Position numbers and translations under genes: made by a program. From Thermoguttaceae bacterium (GTDB lineage Bacteria > Planctomycetota > Planctomycetia > Pirellulales > Thermoguttaceae): a stretch of DNA of 64,000 nt. The stretch is from the NCBI GenBank assembly GCA_017937685.1, contig JAGBDD010000197.1, forward strand, positions 1 to 64,000. The letters are read 5' to 3'. This document shows, piece by piece, positions 53,301 through 62,233 of this stretch. Below the pieces are notes generated by a model, which saw only the letters and a program-made list of their open reading frames with translations, did not search any database and had not been told where the DNA came from. The first letter of the stretch is position 1, and every line of letters begins with the position of its first letter.

Positions 53301-53984
53301 CGGAAACGCAAGAACGGCGACGTCGCGGTAAAATTCGCGCCAATCTTCCTCGCACGGCCCGAGCGAACCTCGACCAAAATACGGGTCGCGCGGCGTCGGT
53401 TTCGGCAATTCTATCTCAATCCGCGACGGCCCGACGACTTTCGTTTCGGACGAGCGCAGGTGCTGCATCGAGTTTTCCGGTCGAATCCAAGGCCCGCCCG
53501 CGCCGCACCAACCCGGCCCGGACGCAAGAGTTAGGTCGATCCCGAGACGCTTCGCCTCCGCGCCCGCGAATCGCCAGCAGTCGAGCCATTCCGGCGTCAT
53601 ATACGCGACGGAACCCTTGGGCCCGCCTTGATTTGCCTCCATCGCGATCGCCCGCCCGATCCCGGCGCGCTTCATCGCTTCGAGGTCGGCCTTCATTCCT
53701 TCTTTCGACAGGTTCGCGTCGAGGAAAAACCAATAAACGCCGGGCCGCGCCGAATCCGGAGGCGATATAAAGTCGCCGACCAGCGAGCGATTCGCCGTTT
53801 TCGCCGCTTTTCTTGACACGACGTCGCCGTCTTTTTCCGATTCGTCGTCGACGTTCGCAACCGCCGCGCTCGCAATCGTTTGTCTCCCGTTTACCGTTTC
53901 AAAATCGACGCCTCCGCAAAGAGCCGCCGCGACGGCGACGCATTGCAACGCGTTCTTTCTCCAATTCCTCGTTCGACGTTTCAT
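50397..53984 (-). CDS. Secreted GH106-type alpha-L-rhamnosidase
   Basis: A 1195-residue exported enzyme predicted to release L-rhamnose from pectic (rhamnogalacturonan) or microbial glycans. A signal peptide (about residues 10-28) precedes the family start FISPPDSARPGVYWFFLDANLSKEGM. Further GH106 blocks are DLEAMKRAGIGRAIAMEAN, IDLTLASGPGWCGAGGPWI, TLHHDSWEMSSQNWSENFRKHF, the AESFTTSGDKWRQHP segment and VFHRMCAQPNSDAPG. The C-terminal third contains two beta-sandwich modules: KREFFKTFEVPENADVSDAS with VYELYVNGKRLG, and VYEKSFDLPEDAAEEDGFFL with ARVELNGESLGVVW. Its promoter is identical in boxes to that of GH36. Confidence 0.9.
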   Translation of the reverse strand: MKRRTRNWRKNALQCVAVAAALCGGVDFETVNGRQTIASAAVANVDDESEKDGDVVSRKAAKTANRSLVGDFISPPDSARPGVYWFFLDANLSKEGMKADLEAMKRAGIGRAIAMEANQGGPKGSVAYMTPEWLDCWRFAGAEAKRLGIDLTLASGPGWCGAGGPWIRPENSMQHLRSSETKVVGPSRIEIELPKPTPRDPYFGRGSLGPCEEDWREFYRDVAVLAFPTPKGNWRLPDWEEKALFFRPPYSSLPGVKPFLPPTSETPDAADSIVGASQIRDISQFMDANGRLTWDVPEGEWTILRLGRRLTGQTTRPAPDAGLGLESDKFETSGIDAHFAAFNAKMLDVAEFTTLHHDSWEMSSQNWSENFRKHFTKRRGYDPLPWTPAMFGIPVESVEKTERFLWDLRRTARELVYENNVLRMKELGAARGLDFSTEAYDLNPAGDLYLFRAANVPMGEFWSRGYGFDADFSVFEAVSSGHTTGAQVVGAESFTTSGDKWRQHPGAAKRQGDWAFCAGINRLVFHRMCAQPNSDAPGLSLGGHGMHWDRTQTWFPMADGYCDYISRVQAVLQRGIPSADVLFLDREDAPTVFVPPTSAFLGGEFKDKRGYNFDGCAPQVLLDSAVAKNGKIVFPGGATYSVLVLPQTETMTPELAKKLRELADAGVPIVGTRPKRAPGLENYPNADAALNAELDALWNGKNPPIAPPGTGKSTPRRAPLLDARWIWANADFGRAAPGEKREFFKTFEVPENADVSDASISIAADNVYELYVNGKRLGSGSNFRAPDVYALDDVLKPGKNDLRIDVVNEGETPNPAGLLAAIDFGDAASNLAPILTDSTWTANAPNGESGAVAAVEIGGYGTSPWGLAPPKSGDATYPSFTFVAQLLKERGLAPDFESTGDVRWVRRIDGDADVYFVGNRLGVAQTADCVFRVSGKKAQLWDPTTGRRYRVDVLREENGRTTIPLSFAPSQSWLVVFRPDFNDDALSADVSKKAAENNAENDAAPQELAPTSRLFDDDAKSEYFDVLNGAWSVAFDQNAASGRDFPEGRRRVERFETLQDWSKNADPILRYYSGVGVYEKSFDLPEDAAEEDGFFLELGEVGAMARVELNGESLGVVWTDPWRVEIPSGLLKAKDNRLTISVANLWCNRLIGDASLPPEKRFTRTSNPQWRPGDHQLLPSGLLGPVRLGRRVDER

Positions 53985-54101
53985 AAACGCTCCGTTTCAC
54001 GACATAACGCCGCGTTTCTTTTTTCAATCGTTAAACGCAATAAGACAATCAATCGACCCGCGACGCGGTCGCTCGTCGCCCAAACGCGCCGCCGTTCGTT
54101 A

Positions 54102-54130
54102 AGTATACCGGTTCGCCGCGCAAAATTCAA
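54102..54130 (-). promoter_or_regulatory. Promoter of the GH106 gene (minus strand)
   Basis: TTGAAT (complement of 54125-54130), 17-bp spacer, TATACT (complement of 54102-54107), again followed by TAACGAA. Confidence 0.7.
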
Positions 54131-54272
54131 GTAAAAATTTTAAAAAAACGCCTTATTTCCGTCGAATTGCGCTTTGCGTCGACTCAATTTTCCTCGCTTG
54201 GCGCCTTTTAACGGCAAGAAGCGGAAAACTGTTTGATTTTTTCCTCGTTCCCTATTCGTCAAATTTGGCAAC

Positions 54273-54311
54273 AAAAAAATCGCCGTCGACAGTCTTCTCG
54301 TCGACGGCGAT
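54273..54311 (-). terminator. Terminator of the internally duplicated exported protein (minus strand)
   Basis: ATCGCCGTCGAC (54279-54290) pairs perfectly with GTCGACGGCGAT (54300-54311), 9-nt loop. The minus strand continues with seven T. Confidence 0.9.
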
Positions 54312-54352
54312 TGCGCTCCCTCTTGCTATTTAGCGTTTTTCACAACAACGCG

Positions 54353-56779
54353 CTAAATACTGTTTTTATCTTCGCTCGACTCCGGCGACCAAACGAGGCC
54401 TCTCTTTTCAAGGAGTCGCGCCAACTCCGGTTCGTTCCGAATCGCTTCGACGAGCGCGACGTATTTCGCGTTCAACCGCGTTTTCGCAAACTGCGGCGCC
54501 TTCGAAAAAACGCTCGCCGCCAAAACGAGCCGTTGCGCTTCCGGTCGCGCCGCCAACCAAGCGAGCAACGCCTTCGACGCGGCCTCCGTTTCCGCGCCTT
54601 GCGGCGCCGCGTAATATTCGAGTTGCAACCGAACGAACGTTATTTCGTCGCGCAAAGCGGACGGCGCGAACTTGTTTTCCAACTCGCGCCAACCGTCGAG
54701 CGTCGTCGGATTGTTCGGATCGCTCGGTTTTCGATTCCCAACCCGCGCAAAGAGCCAAGGGCTGAAAGTCTCGCGTCTTCCGTCGAGCGCAATCCCTTCG
54801 AAACCGCTTCGAGCAATTTGCGAATAATCGTCCGAACGCGGCGTTTCCTTTAACTTATGTTGTCCGACGCGTTCCGGCAACAGGTTGCTCGGCGTCGCGT
54901 CGCGCCAACTCGAAATCAACTCCGTTTCCTTTTCCGGACGCGGTTTAAGGACGATTTCCGATTCAACCGTATCCCATTGAACGCCGCCGCGCCAATAGCT
55001 TAACTTAATATGCAAAACGACGCGCTTTTCGGCCGCCAATTTTTCGCGAACCGCCGTCCAAAAGACGTCGTTCCAATCTTCGAGCGGCGGAAATTCAATC
55101 GCGAACTGCGCGTAAGTCCGCTCCGCGCCCGGCGGCAACAGCGTTTTCGGATCCTCCGGTCGCGGCGCGATCGTATCAAACGGGTTGAACTCGTGAAAAA
55201 ACCGATGCTTAGCGTCGATTCCCTCCGCCTCGACGACAACGGCGCTCGCAAAATGTCGCTTCAAGTATTCCATATTGTGAACGCTCCAAGCGCCGCCGAG
55301 CGTCGAGGAAACGTTGCGGTCGATCGCGGCAAAGTACACGGCGTCGCCGAAAAACGCCTCTTGCGGCCAAACGACGTTCCGCGTTTCAATAGCGAACGGC
55401 TCCGGACGCGGCGGAAACGGCTCGCAAATTTGCGACGTCGCTTCGCCAAACGGCGCCTCCTCCTTGCGAAAACGTTCGTAACTCGGGCCCCAACGATCGA
55501 CGCTTTTCTCGACGGCTTCGGTCAACGCGCGATATTTTTCTTCAAGCTCTTTTCCTTTGAAAAACGCGGACTTCGAAACGACGCTCGCCGCCAAAACGGC
55601 CCGTTGCGCCTCCGGTCGCGCCGCCAACCAAGCGAGGAGCGTTTCGAGCGCCGCGCTCGTTTTTTCTCCCTGCGACGCCGCATAATATTCGAGTTGCAAC
55701 CGAGCGAACGTTATTTCGTCGCGGAGCGTTCCGGTTTCGAAGACGTTTTCAAGGTCGCGCCAACCTTTGAGCGTCGTCGGATTGTTCGGGTCGCCGGGTT
55801 TGCGGTTCCCGACGCGAACGAACGCCCAAGAATCGTAAGTTTCGCCGTTTAACGAAATAACGCTCTTCTCGCTTCCGCGCAACGTTCCCGCGGCGCCGTT
55901 TTCTTTCGGACGCGGTCTTTTGTAACGCTCGCCGTCTTCCAAATTCGGCGTCAAGTGTTGCGGCGTCTTTTCGCGCCAAGCGTCGAGCGTTTCCATTTCG
56001 GAGACGCCTCGTTTATTAAGAACGACTTTCGTTTCAAAGACGTCGCTCCGATATTTCGTCTCGCTTTCGCAACGGTCGAATTCGACGCTAACGTGAAGAA
56101 CGACGCGCCCTTCCTCTTCCAAACGCTCGCGAACCGCCTTCCAAAACGGGTCGTTCGAGTCTTCGAGCGGCGGAAATTCGAGCGCGGTTCGAGCCCGAAA
56201 ACGCTCTTCGCCAGGCGCGATTTCGGCGCTTTTTCTCACCTGAACCGCGTCCATATGCGCCGCAAAGCCGCCTCTAATTCCCCTATTTTCCTTCCCAAAC
56301 GCCAACTCGTTCGCGTAAACGTACTCGCCCGGGATTCCGTCGGCGGTTATTTTAATTTCGCGTAAGTCCCAAAATTTTCCAAGTTCGTAATCGAACGGCG
56401 CGTAAATATTCCGCGTTTCGTCGGCAATATTGCGCTCGACGCTCGCGAAGTAGCCGGCGTCCCCCCAAGCGAGCGCGGTCGGATAAAAGACGACGCGGGT
56501 TTCGAGAACGCGATCGGCTTGGGAGAAGGAGCGCGTTCCGCCCGCTTTCGCCTTAGCTTCGGCTCTTTTCGCTTTCGCCGCTTCGTTCGCCGCCGCGATA
56601 TCCGCCAAATCGGCTTTCCCCTTAATTCTTACGACGCCGCCCGGCTCTACGTCGAAATCTTTAACCGCTTTATTTTCAGCAATTTGCGCTTGAACAAAAC
56701 CGACGAAAACGCAAGCCAACGCAACGAAAAGGCACGCCGCCCTTCTCGTTCCCCGTCTTTAAGCCGCTCTCTTTCTCAT
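54353..56779 (-). CDS. Internally duplicated exported protein of unknown function; in-frame stop in signal peptide
   Basis: Two repeats of about 340 residues make up this protein. Each has a (V/W)(F/W)xxxAxxGDAxYFA(S/A)(V/I)(E/D)RN block, EFPPLEDxND(P/V)FWxAVRE, VGNRKPxDPNNPTTLxGWR(D/E)LEN and LRDEITFxRLQLEYYAA. No known family is recognised. The only start with a good ribosome site (AAGGAG) is the ATG at 56779, but codon 7 is TAA (56759-56761). The codons right after it (RRGTRRAACLFVALACVFVG) complete a textbook signal peptide in the same frame. A TTG at 56719 would give only a stub of the signal. Either a nonsense mutation, a sequence error or a non-canonical start is involved. Confidence 0.65.
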
Positions 56780-57140
56780 TTCTGCTCTCCTTACTTCTTT
56801 TCTGTCAATAAATAACGCGATTTCCAATTCCGTCAACGAATATTACATCGCGCCGTCGATTGTTATATGCGACGCAATATAAAAAGTGTTTTCGCGAAAT
56901 TTTTTCGCTATTAAAGTTAGAGACGTTACATCGTTTCAATTTTACAACGAATAACGCGTCCGTTTAGATTTGGAGCCGCCCAATTTTCGCCCCAAATGTC
57001 AAGAACGACCGAGTTTTTCAGAACGTTCGCGCTCGAACCCCTCCTCCTTACCGCGCCCCACAGAAGATTCAATAAAAGAAAAAGACGGCGTTTTCCGACG
57101 GCGAGTTTTTATTCCTCGCGCGCCGAAAGACGTTCTTATA
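56780..57140. other. Intergenic region upstream of the duplicated exported protein
   Basis: AT-rich relative to the rest, with repeated ATATAAAAA and TTACA motifs. I see no gene. A promoter for the minus-strand gene is expected here but no pair of boxes stands out. Confidence 0.4.
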
Positions 57141-57175
57141 AAAAAACGCCGCTCCTCGTAAGAGCGGCGTTTTTT
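57141..57175. terminator. Terminator downstream of rpsU
   Basis: AAAAAACGCCGCTC (57141-57154) pairs perfectly with GAGCGGCGTTTTTT (57162-57175), 7-nt loop; A and T tracts make it usable in both directions. Confidence 0.9.
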
Positions 57176-57264
57176 AAACTCGACCTTTTTCCAATCGCCG
57201 CCCACAAGAAACGGCGACAAAATCGTTAAAATCCGAAAAGCCGAGCTGTTTTACCATCGAAAGA

Positions 57265-57462
57265 TTAACGAGCGGCCATCTTCGAAGCGCGAACGGCGCG
57301 GCGTTCGGCGCGAAGGCGAGCGCGACGTTTCGTTTCGCTCGGCTTTTCATAATTTTCGCGACGACGCATTTCCTTTTTGATACCGCTGCGTTCGACGAGC
57401 TTGCGGAAGCGACGAACGGCGTCTTGAATCGTTTCTTTTTCGCGCAAAGTGAGCTTGACCAT
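57265..57462 (-). CDS. rpsU: 30S ribosomal protein bS21
   Basis: A 65-residue protein, the usual size, starting [19 protein letters not shown]. The family pattern continues with [24 protein letters not shown] and a basic tail rich in Arg, Lys and Ala. bS21 sits near the anti-Shine-Dalgarno end of 16S rRNA and helps translation initiation. The ATG at 57462 was chosen over the in-frame one at 57516 because it matches bS21 N-termini and is preceded by GGAGGA. It is not linked to dnaG or rpoD here, unlike in proteobacteria. Confidence 0.95.
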   Translation of the reverse strand: MVKLTLREKETIQDAVRRFRKLVERSGIKKEMRRRENYEKPSETKRRARLRAERRAVRASKMAAR

Positions 57463-58112
57463 TGAACTAATCCTCCAAAATGGCGGTTTAAGTCGCTTCG
57501 TCGCGGCGCGCGCCAACGGTCGCGAGATCGCCTCGCGACGCGCCGACCCGGTCGGGCCCTGCGCTTAACGCGTTCCGAAAACGCCGCTTGCGTCGAATCG
57601 ACTCTCAAATAACGACGAGGGCGCCGCGTTCGAAAAAACGCGTCCAACGCCGACCGTCGGCAATCGTTTCTTTTCCTCTCGACGCTCTTAGGTCGTCGCG
57701 GCGTCCCGCTTCCCCGATTTCACGTCGATTTCCTTTCGTCTTCGCGACCGCGTTAACCTCGCTCAAAAGATCGCCAAGGGAGCGGCTGCGCAAAAGGAAC
57801 GTCCTTTAAATATAACTCATTCGCGCAAGACGTCCAGCGCCCGTCGGCGGAATTTTCGCTATTTTCTCCGTTTTTTTTTCAAATTTTTCGTTTTTACCGC
57901 CCTTTTTTCTTTTTTCTCTTCCGACCGCCGCTCTTTACTTTTCCAGAACCGCGCCGTTTCCCCCTCGTTTCGCCCTTTCTTTTACGAAATCGCGCCCGTT
58001 TTTTTAAGCGAGCGCTACATCGTGTTGTCGATATTACTATAGGGACGTTAAAACGACGTTTCTTTTGCCGTCGGTTCGCGCAAAAAAAACGCGGAACTTT
58101 TTCCCGAAACGC
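57463..58112. other. Divergent intergenic region between rpsU and the DUF2157 gene
   Basis: Includes a pyrimidine-rich stretch (57840-58000) on the plus strand. CTGGAC with 17 bases and TATATT on the minus strand near 57810-57840 is a weak candidate promoter for rpsU. No gene supported. Confidence 0.4.
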
Positions 58113-58141
58113 TTGCATCGCGACGGCAAGTCGGTTACAAT
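58113..58141 (+). promoter_or_regulatory. Promoter of the DUF2157 gene
   Basis: TTGCAT (58113-58118), 17-bp spacer, TACAAT (58136-58141), about 100 bases before the start. Confidence 0.6.
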
Positions 58142-58242
58142 ATTAAGCGAGGCGGAGTTCGCTCGTTTTGCCGCCGCGTTAAATTTTACGCAAACGTCAA
58201 GATCGTTAAACCTTGTTCCCCTTCCCGCTCGGAGACGTCGCA

Positions 58243-60495
58243 ATGTCTAACGCAAACGAAAAGCGGAGCCTTCCGCGGCACGCGCTTCATTGGCTTCAAA
58301 CGGAAATCGATTTTTGGCTCGCCAACAATCATCTCGACGCGGAAACGGCGGCCCGGCTCCGCGCCCTTTACGCCGAATCGACCGACCGCCGCGACGCATT
58401 CGGGCGCTTCCTCGTCTTCGCGACGGCGACGCTCGGCGCTCTCGCGCTCGGAATCGCCCTTTATTTCATCTTATCGCTCACTTGGGAAAATCTCGGCAAG
58501 TCTTGCAAAATCGGCGTTTTAATCGGTTCGCTCGCGGTAGTTTATCTCGGCGGTTTCGCGGCGCGGCGCGGCAAGCGTCCGAATTTCTCGGCGGCGCTCT
58601 TTTTCCTCGGCGCGTTCGTTTTCGGGCTGAGCGTTTGGCAGTTCGCGGAAATTTTCCGGTTCGAAATTGAATTTCCGACGGCGTATTGGCTTTGGGGGCT
58701 CGCGGCGTTCGGCGTCGCGTTTTTCGGCGACCGAGCGGCGACGCATTACCTCGCCGTCGCGCTTCTTGTCGTTTGGACGATCGCCGCGATCTCGCTCGAC
58801 CGCCCGACCGCGTTTTCCCCGGCGTCTTTTATCCCCGAACTCCCGAACGCCGCGCTTTCGCTCCCGATTTTCGCCGCGTTGGGATACCGTTGGGGCGTCC
58901 GACGCAACGCGAGCGGCGTTCAGCTCCTTTACGCGCTCCTAGGCGTCTTTTGGGCGGCGCTCCAATATCTCGCTTGGACGAAAGCCAACGACTACTCGGG
59001 CGAAGGAATTTTCGCTTCGTTTTACCTATTCTTCCTCGCCGCTTTCGTTTATTTCGCCGGTTCGACGCTCGTCGCCGACCGCTTCGTCGCGTCGAAGTTG
59101 CGCTTGCTTAGCGCCGCGCCGTTCTTCGTTTTCCTCCTTGTTTACTCGCGTTACGAATTTTATGAAGACCGCGCCGATCTCAACTCTTACGACGGTTTAA
59201 TTCACTTTGTCTTTTTCGCCGTCGCCGGAGCGATCGCGCTCGCGACCTTTTTTGTCGCTCGGCGGAAGCGTCCCGAACTTTTCGCGAAGGGCCCGGCGCG
59301 GCGCGCTTTGCTCGTTTCGCCGGTCGGCGTCGCGACGCTAATGCTTTTGCCGTTTTTACTCGCCCTTTTCGGGCCGCTCGACCCGAATCTTCCCGATCAT
59401 TCCGACCCGAGCGCCAACCTTCGGGACGCGATCGCGATCCTTTCCGCCGCTTGGACGAACGTTCTCGTTCTCGCGGTCGCGGGCGTCGCGTTCCTCGTCG
59501 GAGCGTTCCGGAGCGCGAGCCTTTATTGGTTCGGCGTTCTCTATTTCCTTATTTGGCTGACGTTGCGTTATTTCGCGTTCGACCTCGACGACGCGACGCT
59601 CGCCGCTTGTTTCTTCGGCGCGATTTCGGTCGCCCTCTTTAGCGCCGCGTTCTTCCTCGCTCGGCTCCGCGCTCGACTCGACGCCGCGCAATCGCAAGAC
59701 GGCGAACCCGCCCGCCGCGAACCGGCGTTCGTCGCGTTCCTCGCCGACGCGCTCGACGCTCCGACCGCCGCCGAAACGTCCGCCGTCTCCGATTTCGACA
59801 CGCAAGACGTCGACGCGACGTCCCGCCGTTTCAAGACTTGCGCCCTCGCCGCCGTCGTCGCCGCGCAGTTCGCGATTCTCGGTTTTATCGCCTTCGAAGC
59901 GAGCCGTCCGTTCGTTCCGGTCGAGTCGTTCGTCGTCGAAGCGTCGGTCGATCGCGTTTACGATTACGGCGATTTTCAAACGTTCGGGCGCGGTCGCGAA
60001 CGCGGCGACGCTTACCTTTCGCTCGAGTATCCCTTCGCCGACCAAGTCCGCCCGGAACGGCGCAAAGTTAACGACGTTCTTCTCGGCGACGGCGACGCGA
60101 CGCCGGTTGTCGACGAAAGTTACGCCTTAGGCCCGGTTTACGTCGTCTTGCGCCGCGACCCGGAAACCGACGTCGCTTGGGCGACGCGGAGAACGTCGGA
60201 GCGCCCGACGTCCCTCGCTTCCGACGAAGTTCTGCTCGTCGGGCGGCGAACGTCGCGACGGACGAGGACGGCGCTCCAATTCCCGGGCGTCGACGAGTTC
60301 CCGATCGTTCCGAAGGAGTTCGAGGAAGAGTTGAAGGAAGCCCAAGCGCTTAACCGCGCGGCGCGCGCCGTCCGGGCTCGCGTCAAAATCGAAACGGCGG
60401 CGGACGGTTCCGCGCGAATCGCCGAGCTTGAGTTCCTCCCGTCTTCGACGCCCGTCGCCCCCGAAGACGTCGAAGCCCCGGAAATCGCCGATTAA
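58243..60495 (+). CDS. DUF2157 membrane protein fused to a GDYxxLxY-type domain
   Basis: A 750-residue protein. The cytosolic N-terminus (LPRHALHWLQTEIDFWLANNHLD) and the first helices (FGRFLVFATATLGALALGIALYFI) mark DUF2157. About a dozen hydrophobic segments follow up to residue 570. After a last helix, a C-terminal soluble part carries GDAYLSLEYPF, matching the GDYxxLxY motif normally seen in a separate neighbouring protein. It ends with an Ala/Glu/Pro tail. The fusion suggests that the two functions cooperate, probably at the inner membrane. Activity unknown. GGAG ribosome site nine bases upstream of the ATG. Confidence 0.8.
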   Translation: MSNANEKRSLPRHALHWLQTEIDFWLANNHLDAETAARLRALYAESTDRRDAFGRFLVFATATLGALALGIALYFILSLTWENLGKSCKIGVLIGSLAVVYLGGFAARRGKRPNFSAALFFLGAFVFGLSVWQFAEIFRFEIEFPTAYWLWGLAAFGVAFFGDRAATHYLAVALLVVWTIAAISLDRPTAFSPASFIPELPNAALSLPIFAALGYRWGVRRNASGVQLLYALLGVFWAALQYLAWTKANDYSGEGIFASFYLFFLAAFVYFAGSTLVADRFVASKLRLLSAAPFFVFLLVYSRYEFYEDRADLNSYDGLIHFVFFAVAGAIALATFFVARRKRPELFAKGPARRALLVSPVGVATLMLLPFLLALFGPLDPNLPDHSDPSANLRDAIAILSAAWTNVLVLAVAGVAFLVGAFRSASLYWFGVLYFLIWLTLRYFAFDLDDATLAACFFGAISVALFSAAFFLARLRARLDAAQSQDGEPARREPAFVAFLADALDAPTAAETSAVSDFDTQDVDATSRRFKTCALAAVVAAQFAILGFIAFEASRPFVPVESFVVEASVDRVYDYGDFQTFGRGRERGDAYLSLEYPFADQVRPERRKVNDVLLGDGDATPVVDESYALGPVYVVLRRDPETDVAWATRRTSERPTSLASDEVLLVGRRTSRRTRTALQFPGVDEFPIVPKEFEEELKEAQALNRAARAVRARVKIETAADGSARIAELEFLPSSTPVAPEDVEAPEIAD

Positions 60496-61144
60496 CGCCC
60501 GTTTTTCCGGCAAAGTCGACGCGTTTCCCCCGCCTTAACGCCGCTCGTTTCGCTCCGCGACGCGCGGCGTCCCCATTTTTTCGTTTTCCCTTTTTTTCAT
60601 TTTCCTTCTCCGTTTCCGGCGTCGGCGTTCGACTCGCTCGACGTTTGCCGGACGTCGCGACCCGATTTCGGCGTTCCGCCCCTTGCTCGCAACCTTCGGA
60701 ACGCGTCGTTTGCAACGATTCTCGGCGCGATCGCCCCGTCGAACCGCCGACTTCCGTTCCTCGCCGCCGAGTTGAGCGAAAGTCGGGCCGCCGTTTTCCG
60801 CGTCGTTCGCAAAGAGAACGAATAAAACCGGGGCGTTAACGCTCGAATCCCCCTCTCTTAACAATTACCTTTTCCTTCTTCTCCTTTTAACTTTCTCTCT
60901 TCAACCCAACTTTCCCCCTCTCTTCCTTAAACCTCCCAAACCGATTTTTCCTTATTCCTTGCTCAAATATCCTAATTCAACATTCATTTCCTTATCTCTC
61001 CAACAGTCTTCTTTTGAGCGCCTCTTTTCTCCCAACCGAACCCTTTTTCGTTTTTTTCGCTCTTCTCGCAAGTCGGGGAACGCTCATTTTTTACGCGACC
61101 GTTAAAATTTACCGTCAAAATACCGCCGTCGCTCGAAACATCTC
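60496..61144. other. Long intergenic region with strand-biased pyrimidine tract
   Basis: From about 60840 to 61030 the plus strand is almost only C and T with few G, and is markedly AT-richer than neighbours. No open frame of note; one 11-codon frame on the minus strand has a ribosome site but is not convincing. Confidence 0.5.
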
Positions 61145-61173
61145 TTGCGCTCGACCGGAAAAATCGCTACGAT
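61145..61173 (+). promoter_or_regulatory. Promoter of the HEAT-like lipoprotein gene
   Basis: TTGCGC (61145-61150), 17-bp spacer, TACGAT (61168-61173), 83 bases before the start. Confidence 0.55.
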
Positions 61174-61256
61174 ACGTTTAATCGGAAACGTTTGGGTCGT
61201 TTTCACGGCGCGTTTTCGACGGCAACCTTTGCGCAAATAACCCGGTTTAACGTTTT

Positions 61257-62123
61257 ATGCAGTTCCTTGACGCGCTTTTCGGCAAAACGCAACGTTCGAA
61301 ACTTTTCGTCGCGACCGCTTTGCTTGGCGGTTCCGTTTTCGGACTCGTCGGCGGTTGCGCGACTCCGTTTTATTCGACCGACAACAAAATTTTGCTCCAT
61401 TTTCCCGGCGCGGCGCGGCGCAGCGACCAAATTCCCGGCGTTTTGCGCCCTTGGGAACGAATCAAATTGATCGAGGAAAAGGGCGAAAAAGGCGCGAAAG
61501 CCCCCGTCGAAGAGAAAGACGTTCTCCTTTTACAACTTTCCGAAGAGTTTGAAAAGTCGGCGAGCCCGAATATTCGCCGTTCTTCGATCGAAGCGATCGC
61601 CAAAATTTCGCGCAATTACCCGAACCCCGTCGCGGAAAATATTTTCCGAATCGCGCTCGAAGATAACGAACTTAATATCGCCGTTTCCGCCGCCGACGGG
61701 CTTGGCGTTTACGCGCTCGACGTTAAAGGCGGAGCCGCCGAAAGCCGCCGTTTAGCCGCCGAACTTCTCGCGGACAAATACAAACGCTTGCCGTTTTCAA
61801 TCGCCGCCGGTTCGGAAGAAGAAAATAAACGCCGAAAAGACCTTCGCGTCGCAATTTTACGCAACTTCGCCAATTTTCAAAAAAGCGATTCGCCGCTTGT
61901 TTTTGAAACGCTTGAACTTGGCTTGACCGGCGAAAAACTCGACGACGGCGCCCTTCAAGACGCGTCGATGCGAACGCTTGCCAAAATCACCGACGAGAAA
62001 TATGGTCTCGACGCCGAACGTTGGGTTCAATTCCTTGCCTATCAGCGCGGCGAGTCCAACAAGCCGGACGAGCTTTCGATTACCGAACGCGCTCCGAAAA
62101 TCGATTCGGCAATACTTAAATAA
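61257..62123 (+). CDS. Lipoprotein with HEAT-repeat-like region
   Basis: A 288-residue lipoprotein: the signal runs to LVGGC with the acylated cysteine near residue 34. The body is alpha-helical, with repeated helix pairs of HEAT type (SPNIRRSSIEAIAKISRNYP, VAENIFRIALEDNELNIAVSAADGL, LRVAILRNFANFQKSDSP, QDASMRTLAKITDE). These repeats usually bind proteins. Between the lipid anchor and the repeats is a Lys/Glu-rich linker. Planctomycete HEAT-repeat lipoproteins are common and uncharacterised. The next gene starts 110 bases downstream without a terminator between, so they may be cotranscribed. Confidence 0.75.
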   Translation: MQFLDALFGKTQRSKLFVATALLGGSVFGLVGGCATPFYSTDNKILLHFPGAARRSDQIPGVLRPWERIKLIEEKGEKGAKAPVEEKDVLLLQLSEEFEKSASPNIRRSSIEAIAKISRNYPNPVAENIFRIALEDNELNIAVSAADGLGVYALDVKGGAAESRRLAAELLADKYKRLPFSIAAGSEEENKRRKDLRVAILRNFANFQKSDSPLVFETLELGLTGEKLDDGALQDASMRTLAKITDEKYGLDAERWVQFLAYQRGESNKPDELSITERAPKIDSAILK

Positions 62124-62233
62124 AACAAAGTCGATTACCTTTTGATTGCGTCGCTCGATTTTTATTCAAACCGACGACGTTTTCACTTTATCGCCCTTAA
62201 AAAACTTTAACGCTTCAACAAACGGCGCCAGCA

